A stretch of 61,460 bases of DNA from Cyanosarcina radialis HA8281-LM2 (GTDB lineage: Bacteria > Cyanobacteriota > Cyanobacteriia > Cyanobacteriales > CCAP-1448), in the NCBI GenBank assembly GCA_019359615.1, contig JAHHHA010000036.1, positions 1-61,460 of the forward strand, written 5' to 3'. Made by a program: the position numbers and the translations under genes. Positions 52,263 through 58,487 of this stretch are shown one piece after another. Under the pieces are notes generated by a model that made no database searches, was not told the origin of the DNA, and was given only the letters and a program-made list of their open reading frames with translations. The stretch's first letter is position 1; each line of letters starts with the position of its first letter.

Positions 52263-53156
52263 TTGTTTAAAGATAACCGCCATCCCGCTGCATCTATTGC
52301 TACTGCGACAGCCGTTTCGCTCCCAAGAGTCCAGAAGAGAAGGGAGGGAGACGAGCAGAGCAATTCTAAACTCCCACACTCCTACACTTCTACACTCCTT
52401 AATTCAACACTCAACACTCAACACTTAACACTTCCTATAGCTTGGCAAGTTTTCGCCGCTGCCGCCTTTTTAGTTTCCGTCCCAGTATTTTTTCAAGCGC
52501 CGCTAGTCAGGTATCTACCCTGGTTCAGTCTAGCAATGACCCCTGGCTGGTTTGGTTTGGGTTGGACTTTAATCAAACGTCCTAGTACCAAACTTTGGGG
52601 TGACTTGTTGCTGGGTTTTAGTTGGAGTTGGCTAGCAGGCTCGATTTATTGGGGTTGGTATCGCTGGGAACCATCGATCCACTTGCCAGTAGAAGCAATA
52701 GGATTGCCGTTTGCCCTGTGGTTTTTGTTTAGAGCCAGCAGAGGAGCAGAGGGCGAGACAAGGGGAGAATTCTTAACTCCACACCCCACACTCCACACTC
52801 CACGCTTCCTACAACACTTTTTTCTCAAGGGTAAGGTTGGTAACTTATTCTATCTTGGCTCATTATTGGGGACGGCAATCACAGATTTATACTTTTATCT
52901 CACGGGATCGATTCCCTATTGGCGGCAGTTAATGAGAGTCGAGCCAGCCATGGCAACCCCGATTTTGCAAAGTGCGATCGCTCATATCCGCACTCCTTGG
53001 GGTTTGGCTTGGGCAGTAGTTCTCATCGATTTGCTCTTAGCGATCGCTTTTTTAGCTTTGCAAACCAAAAAGTTACATTGGTGGGCTTTTGCTGGAGCCG
53101 TGTTAAGCACGATTTTGGTAGATAGCTTGTTTGTGGTGGCAGCCTTTTTTCTTTGA
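52263..53156 (+). CDS. DUF3120 membrane protein invaded by repeats
   Basis: Nominal 297 aa from TTG. The DUF3120 core begins at about residue 60 (IAWQVFAAAAFLVSVPVFFQ) and has five or six hydrophobic segments (PGWFGLGWTLIKRPSTKLWG, SWSWLAGSIYWGWYRWEPSI, GNLFYLGSLLGTAITDLYFY, AWAVVLIDLLLAIAFLALQ). Residues about 24-57 and 160-182 (SRGAEGETRGEFLTPHPTLH) are translations of heptamer repeats and are foreign to the family. No ATG lies near the core start, so the true start may have been displaced by the repeats. DUF3120 function is unknown. Confidence 0.75.
   Translation: MFKDNRHPAASIATATAVSLPRVQKRREGDEQSNSKLPHSYTSTLLNSTLNTQHLTLPIAWQVFAAAAFLVSVPVFFQAPLVRYLPWFSLAMTPGWFGLGWTLIKRPSTKLWGDLLLGFSWSWLAGSIYWGWYRWEPSIHLPVEAIGLPFALWFLFRASRGAEGETRGEFLTPHPTLHTPRFLQHFFLKGKVGNLFYLGSLLGTAITDLYFYLTGSIPYWRQLMRVEPAMATPILQSAIAHIRTPWGLAWAVVLIDLLLAIAFLALQTKKLHWWAFAGAVLSTILVDSLFVVAAFFL
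52332..52433. repeat. Heptamer repeats in the DUF3120 N-terminus
   Basis: CACTCCTACACTTCTACACT and CAACACTCAACACTCAACAC units inside the open frame upstream of the conserved core. Confidence 0.75.
52740..52808. repeat. Heptamer repeats in the DUF3120 middle
   Basis: CCACACCCCACACTCCACAC-type units interrupt the conserved protein between two membrane segments without breaking the frame. Confidence 0.75.
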
Positions 53157-53166
53157 TAGTCAATCC

Positions 53167-53258
53167 GTAGGTTGGGTTGACGGCAGGAAACCCAACAAAC
53201 CCAACCATAACGCTTCATTTTAAGTCTGTCGATCGAGTTAGCGCAGCGTAACGCACCT
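53167..53258. repeat. Dispersed repeats upstream of the retron region
   Basis: GTAGGTTGGGTT and AACCCAACAAACCCAACC form an inverted repeat (53168-53207), a dispersed cyanobacterial type. GTTAGCGCAGCGTAACGCAC (about 53238-53258) is shared with the MITE-like element at 27125-27215. Confidence 0.65.
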
Positions 53259-53287
53259 ACACTCTCAATAGTTATTGAAAAGAGCTT

Positions 53288-53357
53288 AGATTTACAATTG
53301 AGGCAATAATTCGATCGCTGCCTGACCCACTAGAATTTTTCCATGCTAAATTTGAAA
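53288..53357 (+). repeat. Left direct repeat flanking the reverse transcriptase
   Basis: Begins AGATTTACAATTGAGG, has CCCACTAG in the middle and ends TGCTAAATTTGAAA. The right copy (54534-54602) includes the last codons of the reverse transcriptase gene. In the left copy these bases would read RFTIE, the same residues that end the real gene, so it looks like the 3' end of a lost second copy. Confidence 0.75.
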
Positions 53358-53369
53358 GATTGAGCCATT

Positions 53370-53475
53370 ATATAGCGTTTCTATTCGATTGGCGAACAGC
53401 CCTCACCCCCAGCCCCTCTCCCAAGCTTGGGAGAGGGGAGCCGGAAATATTACAACTCATTTAAACTCGCTATAT
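53370..53475 (+). ncRNA. Candidate structured RNA before the RT (msr-msd or MITE)
   Basis: ATATAGCG (53370-53377) and CGCTATAT (53468-53475) are inverted ends enclosing a perfect 26-bp palindrome at 53413-53438 centred on AAGCTT. The position, 20 bp before the reverse transcriptase start, suits a retron msr-msd whose a1/a2 ends pair. However, the palindrome type is also a dispersed repeat here (compare 46200-46265), so a MITE insertion is equally possible. Confidence 0.35.
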
Positions 53476-53495
53476 GTATTAAATAGCTAACTAAT

Positions 53496-54560
53496 ATGTC
53501 ACCGTCAGATGAAGGCGATTTAAATCGGTTATGGTCGAAAGGATTGCCTGAATGTAACTCTGAAGCAGAAATAGCATTAGTAATGGAAATGAGCATAGAA
53601 AAACTTCGCTCTTTGGCTTTTAATTATCCCACGTCTTCTACCACCAATTATCACCGCTTTCAAATATTAAAAAAACCAGGTGAGTCGAGAGCAATTTCTG
53701 CGCCAATGTCCGATCTGAAGGTGGCTCAAAAATGGATCTCGACCCGGATCTTAGAAAAAATACAAGTTCACGATGCGGCTCACGGCTTCCGGCGAAATCG
53801 TTCTATAGTTACCAACGCTAAACCTCATGTCAGCGCAGATATTATTGTCAAAATCGATCTGCAAGACTTCTTTCGATCGATCTCCTATCAGCGTGTAAAA
53901 AAATTGTTTCTCGATGTGGATTATTCTGAAACAGCAGCAAGAATTTTTGGTCTAATTTGCACTGTTAATGAAACTGAAGAAATAGAAATCGATGGCAAAA
54001 TTAATTATAAAACTATAGGCAAACGACACTTGCCTCAAGGATCGCCAGCCAGCCCAGCGATTTCAAATATTATTTGCTACGATCTCGATCGCCGTTTGAG
54101 TCAAGTCGCTCAAGAGTTAGGGTTTTGCTATACCCGATATGCCGATGATTTAACCTTTTCTGGTTCTAGGGATGTCAAGAGCAAGATATCTAAATTAATT
54201 AGCGAAACTAGAACGCTTATTGAAAGCGAAGGATTCACTATTAACCCTAATAAAACTCAGATTTTAGGTACGTCGGTTCAACAGAAAGTAACTGGTGTTG
54301 TTATTAATAAAAAATTAAATGTAGCTAAAAAGACGTTGAAGGCTTTCCGCGCGACTCTCTATCAAATAGAACGAGAAGGATTAGCTGGGAAAAGATGGGG
54401 TAATTCCACCGATATCATGGCTGCTATTACTGGATTTGCCAACTACGTAGCTATGGTTAATCCTAATAAAGGTGTGGAATTATTAACATCAATAAAACGG
54501 ATCGAGCAAAAATACGCTCCCCCAGAATCGCCGAGATTTACAATTGAGGAAGAATTTTGA
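53496..54560 (+). CDS. Retron-type reverse transcriptase
   Basis: 354 aa, single-domain RNA-directed DNA polymerase. Retron hallmarks are all present: NAKPH (107-111) in HGFRRNRSIVTNAKPHV, the first catalytic Asp in VKIDLQDFF, HLPQGSPASPAISN (178-191), the YADD box (215-218) in CYTRYADDLTFSG, and VTG (265-267) in QQKVTGVVIN. It lacks a maturase X/En domain, so it is not a group II intron enzyme. No known effector gene adjoins it; the neighbours are repeats, two tRNA-like genes and a slipin. Its last codons lie in a direct repeat whose other copy is upstream. The msr-msd RNA should lie within 53288-53495. Confidence 0.9.
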   Translation: MSPSDEGDLNRLWSKGLPECNSEAEIALVMEMSIEKLRSLAFNYPTSSTTNYHRFQILKKPGESRAISAPMSDLKVAQKWISTRILEKIQVHDAAHGFRRNRSIVTNAKPHVSADIIVKIDLQDFFRSISYQRVKKLFLDVDYSETAARIFGLICTVNETEEIEIDGKINYKTIGKRHLPQGSPASPAISNIICYDLDRRLSQVAQELGFCYTRYADDLTFSGSRDVKSKISKLISETRTLIESEGFTINPNKTQILGTSVQQKVTGVVINKKLNVAKKTLKAFRATLYQIEREGLAGKRWGNSTDIMAAITGFANYVAMVNPNKGVELLTSIKRIEQKYAPPESPRFTIEEEF

Positions 54561-54602
54561 GCTACTACCCACTGGTTAATTTTTCTTGTGCTAAATTTGA
54601 AA
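54534..54602 (+). repeat. Right direct repeat flanking the reverse transcriptase
   Basis: Begins AGATTTACAATTGAGG in the last codons of the gene, contains CCCACTGG and AATTTTTC after the stop, and ends TGCTAAATTTGAAA. The left copy is 1246 bp upstream. About 70-75% of positions agree, with two blocks identical. Confidence 0.75.
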
Positions 54603-54713
54603 CGAAATAGCGATCGAGTTGCAAAGCTGTGGTTTGGGTTCTATACGCCCAACTGGTGCGCCAACTTCTAGTTTGAGCGTATGCCGCCGAGGATTTTGTT
54701 TGTCTATTTCAGT

Positions 54714-54787
54714 GTTCGATTAGCTCAGTAGGTAGAGCGGATCGGTGTATCGCCGATATGTCTCAGGTTCGACTCCTGGATCGAATA
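54714..54787 (+). tRNA. tRNA-like gene with unusual anticodon loop
   Basis: Cloverleaf can be drawn: acceptor GTTCGAT/ATCGAAT with a G-T end pair, D arm GCTC-AGTAGGTA-GAGC, anticodon stem ATCGG/CCGAT (perfect) and T arm TCAGG-TTCGACT-CCTGG. The anticodon loop is TGTATCG: it lacks the conserved U33, and two bases rather than one separate the D and anticodon stems. Position 34-36 would read TAT, or a shifted reading gives T-GTA. Discriminator A, then CC. It may be a rare tRNA, a decayed one, or a tRNA mimic. Confidence 0.55.
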
Positions 54788-54789
54788 CC

Positions 54790-54865
54790 CAAAAGTTAGC
54801 TCATTTGGTAGAGCGATCGACTCATAATCGATTAGTAGTAGGTTCGATTCCTGCACTTTTGACCA
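54790..54865 (+). tRNA. tRNA gene with CAT anticodon
   Basis: Complete cloverleaf: acceptor CAAAAGT/ACTTTTG (perfect), D arm GCTC-ATTTGGTA-GAGC, anticodon stem ATCGA/TCGAT with loop CTCATAA (U33 and anticodon CAT), variable loop TAGTA, T arm GTAGG-TTCGATT-CCTGC, discriminator A and an encoded CCA. The CAT anticodon means elongator Met or lysidine-type Ile. It begins 2 bp after the first tRNA-like gene. The AT-rich acceptor is unusual for a core housekeeping tRNA. Confidence 0.7.
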
Positions 54866-55349
54866 CAACCCTCGCCCTGGGTACGGGCACCTTGTTAGGG
54901 ACAAGGCAACTCGCTACGTGTTGGGTTTCCCCCAGCATTGATAGTTTGTTTGTTTTACGTTATTCGCTCTGTCGTGCAGGCGTTTGTTAGCGGTGAAGGA
55001 GCTAGCGCATCTGCATTCTCTCTGATTTGAGTATGTCCCTTCTTTGGCCAAATCCGCTTCTCTACGGAGATTGGAGGAACTGGTCGAACGAACGGCATAT
55101 TTGGGCGCTGGAAAGCGATTTCGACAATTGCCTGCGGGCAATCTAGAAATCGCGACGGCAATCTTAATCCAGTCTCGGAGAACCTTTTGCCCGCCACGGA
55201 ACTGCGAACCCTGCACTGGCAGAGCAGAAAAAATCTTGTATTATATGTAGTATGATGTAAAACATACTCTACAGCTACCCAGAGGGACAGCCCAGAAGGT
55301 TATCCCACAAGTCCATGTAAATAAAAACTGCGATCGACGAGTAATGTAG
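54866..55349 (+). other. Gap between tRNA pair and slipin gene
   Basis: No convincing gene. A hairpin CCTTGT-TAGGG-ACAAGG lies just after the tRNA pair (about 54890-54908). A 38-codon frame from 55033 (starts SLLWPNPLLYGDWRNWS) and a 68-codon frame from 55044 overlap each other and match nothing I know. The part near 55240-55345 probably holds the slipin promoter. Confidence 0.4.
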
Positions 55350-56939
55350 ATGTTTTATAGATTATCCAAGCTGTTCCAGCGGGTGCAGTTTCCCAAGCTG
55401 TTCGGGTCAATTTCTATGTGGAAAACCTTTTATATCAAACCTAACGAAATCGGAATTCTATATCACCGCAGCGATTTCAAGAAGATTTTGCAGCCGGGAA
55501 CGTACACTTATTTCGGCCGCCATTGGCAAGTACAAACCCACGATCTCAATCAGCCAGAGGCGAAGATCGAAAATTTAGAATTGTTACTCAGAAACCATGA
55601 AGCCGAACTAGAACCATATCTAGCGATCGTTAAAACTACATTTAACCAAGCGGCTTTAGTTCGCTGCGGGCAAAATTGGGTCGGTTTCGGACCGAATCAG
55701 ATCCATGCTTTTTGGCGCGGTTTTATTGAGGTCGAATCGCATATTTTCGATCTAGAAGAGAGCTTAGAATTACCTGCCCAGTTCGTCCAGCAAGTGCGCG
55801 GCATCGCCATCAATGGCTTGAAAAAGTTCTCGATCTCAGAAGCAGAAATCGGCTTGTTGTACGTGCAAAATAACTTTGTCCGACCTCTCGAAGCAGGAGA
55901 ATATGCTTTTTGGGCTGTCAATCGCGATGTGTCTGTCAGAATTCTCAGCCGGATCGTACCTAACCCCGATTTCCCGCTGGAAGATGTCTTAATCGAACAA
56001 CATCCTGATTTTGTGGCAGCTTACTGTCAAGCAGTACAGTTGGAAAACCACCAAGTAGCGATCGCTCGGTATTTGGGTAAAGTAATTGCAATTTTGCCAC
56101 CCACCAGCCGTAAGTTATTTTGGCGCGGGGTTGAGGTGGAAGTTATTGACATTAGTAGCAATGCCAAATTACCACCCAATTTAGTTGCCGAATTAATTTC
56201 GGGTTCCCCAGAAGTGCAGTTGCTCGGTCGCGACTGTTTGCATATTTGCGACGTACCCGCGCAGCACGTTGGCTTGTTGTATATCGATCGAGAATTTCAA
56301 TCTCAATTACCTCCAGGCAGACACGCTTGGTGGTCGTTTAGACGCGCTTTTCAAACTGAAGTCTTTGACTTGCGATTGGTAAATATTGAAGTATCCGGTC
56401 AAGATATCCTTTCTAAGGATAAAGTACCTTTGCGGTTGAATTTAACTGCTGGTTTCCGTATCCAAGATCCGCTGAAAGCCAGAAATGGTTTGTCAGATGT
56501 GGCTGATTTCTTGTACAAAGAATTACAGTTTGCTTTAAGGGCAGCAGTAGGCGAAAAAACTCTAGATGCGCTCTTAGAAGATAAAGGAGCGATCGATCGC
56601 AGCATTGCCGAATACATTCGCACTAAAACCTCAGAATATGGCATTGAAGTCGATTCTGTAGGAGTAAAAGATATTATTTTACCTGGCGAAATCAAGACGA
56701 TTTTGAGCAAGGTTGTGGAAGCCGAAAAAGCGGCTCAAGCTAACGTCGTCAGACGCAGAGAAGAAACCGCCGCTACTCGCAGTATGTTAAATACTGCCAA
56801 AGTGATGGAAGACAACCCTGTCGCCTTGCGATTGAAAGAATTGGAGATATTAGAGAGGATTGCCGAGAAGATCGATCGCATTCAAGTCAATGGCAGCTTG
56901 GATAGCATTTTGACCGAGTTAATTCGGATTAATCGATAG
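55350..56939 (+). CDS. Slipin/SPFH-domain protein with triple repeat
   Basis: 529 aa, much longer than the usual 250-300-residue slipin. Three related units follow each other: 28-137 (KPNEIGILYHRSDFKKILQP), 162-280 (EAEIGLLYVQNNFVRPLEAG) and 302 on (AQHVGLLYIDREFQSQLPPG). Each has the GxLY..F...L.PG motif and the first two end FWRGxxEVE-type. Only the third continues into a full Band-7 core (VSGQDILSKDKVPLRLNLTA, LPGEIKTILSKVVEAEKAAQ). It has no signal peptide or clear membrane helix. Slipins form membrane-linked oligomers; some bacterial slipins occur in RNA-repair gene clusters, notable given the tRNA-like genes upstream. Confidence 0.85.
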   Translation: MFYRLSKLFQRVQFPKLFGSISMWKTFYIKPNEIGILYHRSDFKKILQPGTYTYFGRHWQVQTHDLNQPEAKIENLELLLRNHEAELEPYLAIVKTTFNQAALVRCGQNWVGFGPNQIHAFWRGFIEVESHIFDLEESLELPAQFVQQVRGIAINGLKKFSISEAEIGLLYVQNNFVRPLEAGEYAFWAVNRDVSVRILSRIVPNPDFPLEDVLIEQHPDFVAAYCQAVQLENHQVAIARYLGKVIAILPPTSRKLFWRGVEVEVIDISSNAKLPPNLVAELISGSPEVQLLGRDCLHICDVPAQHVGLLYIDREFQSQLPPGRHAWWSFRRAFQTEVFDLRLVNIEVSGQDILSKDKVPLRLNLTAGFRIQDPLKARNGLSDVADFLYKELQFALRAAVGEKTLDALLEDKGAIDRSIAEYIRTKTSEYGIEVDSVGVKDIILPGEIKTILSKVVEAEKAAQANVVRRREETAATRSMLNTAKVMEDNPVALRLKELEILERIAEKIDRIQVNGSLDSILTELIRINR

Positions 56940-57012
56940 TAATATTAATTTGATTTCTGTAGATCTAAGTGGCGGTTTTGTCAGCCAGTTTCGATCGTAC
57001 CGTTATGTGGGA

Positions 57013-57651
57013 TTACGTTCCTGATAAATTACGCAGACGTTCTGGCAAATGATAGCGATCGCCTAATACCTCCAACAACGGGCCGTGAACGTCAAATTTG
57101 ACAATACTGAGGGAGGCAGCTAAAACGTTAATGCGATCGCGGTAGCGTCCCAGGTCGATTCCCAATAGATTGCACAAAATAATCCGAATCGTGGCTTTGT
57201 GCGAGACTACTAAGACATTACCCGTAGAATGTTTTTGCTCGATTTCAGTAATTACTAGATTGGCGCGGCTGGCAATTTGCACGGCAGTTTCGCCTCCAGT
57301 TGGAGGATTCCAAGCGGGTTCGGTCAACCAACGCACGTAGTCATCGTTATAGTGCTGTTTGACGAATTCAACTGTTTGCCCTTCCCACTCCCCATAACGG
57401 ATTTCTTTCAACCCATCTCGCAGTTGCATTGCTATCTCGGCGGCATCTGCCAAAGGTTTAGCCGTGGCGATCGTCCGCTGCATCGGGCTGGCATAAATTG
57501 CCGCCCAATGCAGAGACTTATAGGCATCAGCAAAGGCCTCAGCCATTTCCTTTCCTTCAGTGGTTAATTCGGGATCGAGATCGCCGCAATAACCCCCAGT
57601 GCGACTGTAAATCGTTTCTCCGTGCCGCAATAAATACAGTTTTAAGCTCAT
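57013..57651 (-). CDS. Histidine phosphatase (phosphoglycerate mutase-like)
   Basis: 212 aa from the Met at 57651; the open frame extends 76 codons further, but the family starts here. Catalytic motif LYLLRHGETIYS near the N-terminus, second-half residues IYASPMQRTIATAKPL, GLKEIRYGEWEGQTVEFV and VLVVSHKATIRIILCNLLG with the second catalytic His. The branch includes phosphoglycerate-mutase-like and cobalamin-type phosphatases; the substrate is not clear. Convergent with the slipin gene. The gap 57652-57988 shows no gene. Confidence 0.88.
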   Translation of the reverse strand: MSLKLYLLRHGETIYSRTGGYCGDLDPELTTEGKEMAEAFADAYKSLHWAAIYASPMQRTIATAKPLADAAEIAMQLRDGLKEIRYGEWEGQTVEFVKQHYNDDYVRWLTEPAWNPPTGGETAVQIASRANLVITEIEQKHSTGNVLVVSHKATIRIILCNLLGIDLGRYRDRINVLAASLSIVKFDVHGPLLEVLGDRYHLPERLRNLSGT

Positions 57652-57988
57652 ATTTTCAGGTAAATAAGTTAGGCGATCGCAAATTCTGTATCTTTTCTCA
57701 TTTTTAATATTTTGACGCTCGCGATCTTGGGCAAGCATTTGGCGTGCGATTATCTCTACATTTAATTTTAAATGATGAATTCCGATCGCCAAAAAACTTG
57801 AGATTGTCAAATTTCGATCGCACTGCTGCATCGAGCTTGATTTCCTCACAAGATTCTCATATTCTCTGCTTAACCTCAATGGCCAGTCAAACTATCATCT
57901 GGCGATCGGGAGAGGGAAATCAGAACAAAGCTCGATCGAGCTAACGAGTTGTTTGCAGTGTCACCAAAAAAACTGATGGAGAACGATC

Positions 57989-58258
57989 GTGGAGATTAAA
58001 AAAACTGCTGAAAATCTTTTGTTGCCTGTATTAGAGGGATTGGGCTTGGCTTGGTGGTTAAAGGTGATTACCCGCAGCCCTAGCTGCGTTTACTACTTCG
58101 GGCCTTTTATGACTGCCAAACAAGTCGAACTTTACCAGGCTGGGTATCTAGAAGATCTGGAGCAAGAACAAGCCCAAATCGAGTCAGTAGCGATCGAACA
58201 ATGTCAACCAAAGTTCCTCACCAGTTGTGAGGATGGCTTGGAGTGGTGTGACGTTTGA
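57989..58258 (+). CDS. DUF1816 family protein
   Basis: 89 aa. LAWWLKVITRSPSCVYYFGPFMTAKQV followed by a short acidic helical part and a Cys-containing tail (EQCQPKFLTSCEDGLEWCDV) matches DUF1816, a small family known from cyanobacteria and probably related to phycobilisome linker-like CpcD modules (inference). Starts at GTG with GGAG 7 nt upstream. No operon partner. The following 229 bp hold only a GC-rich short repeat and the phosphoketolase promoter region. Confidence 0.8.
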   Translation: MEIKKTAENLLLPVLEGLGLAWWLKVITRSPSCVYYFGPFMTAKQVELYQAGYLEDLEQEQAQIESVAIEQCQPKFLTSCEDGLEWCDV

Positions 58259-58487
58259 GAGACAAGGATTTTAGCCGCGTCAATTCGGTCGTGGCGTGTC
58301 AGCGCAGCCGCGAGCACCGTATGCAATTGCTGCGGAAGTCCCATCCTAAAAGTAGAGGAAAATCGAACTGAGAACTGCTATAAGTAAAATTTCTTAGGTA
58401 ATGTGTTGGTCAATACTCGCTCTTATTGACTAGCCGTTCTAGAATATCTGACCGCAGCTAAACTCACCTAGCTCAAGAGTAGCAGTC

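Noticed and set aside
53496-54560. Group II intron maturase or diversity-generating retroelement RT
   Set aside because: No maturase or endonuclease domain, no intron RNA domain V nearby, no template/variable repeat pair; NAxxH and VTG motifs point to retrons.
54745-54990. Open frame of 81 codons
   Set aside because: It runs through both tRNA-like genes, and the structural RNA reading explains the sequence better.
55044-55250. 68-codon frame before the slipin gene
   Set aside because: Overlaps another frame of similar quality, has no clear ribosome-binding site and no recognisable domain.
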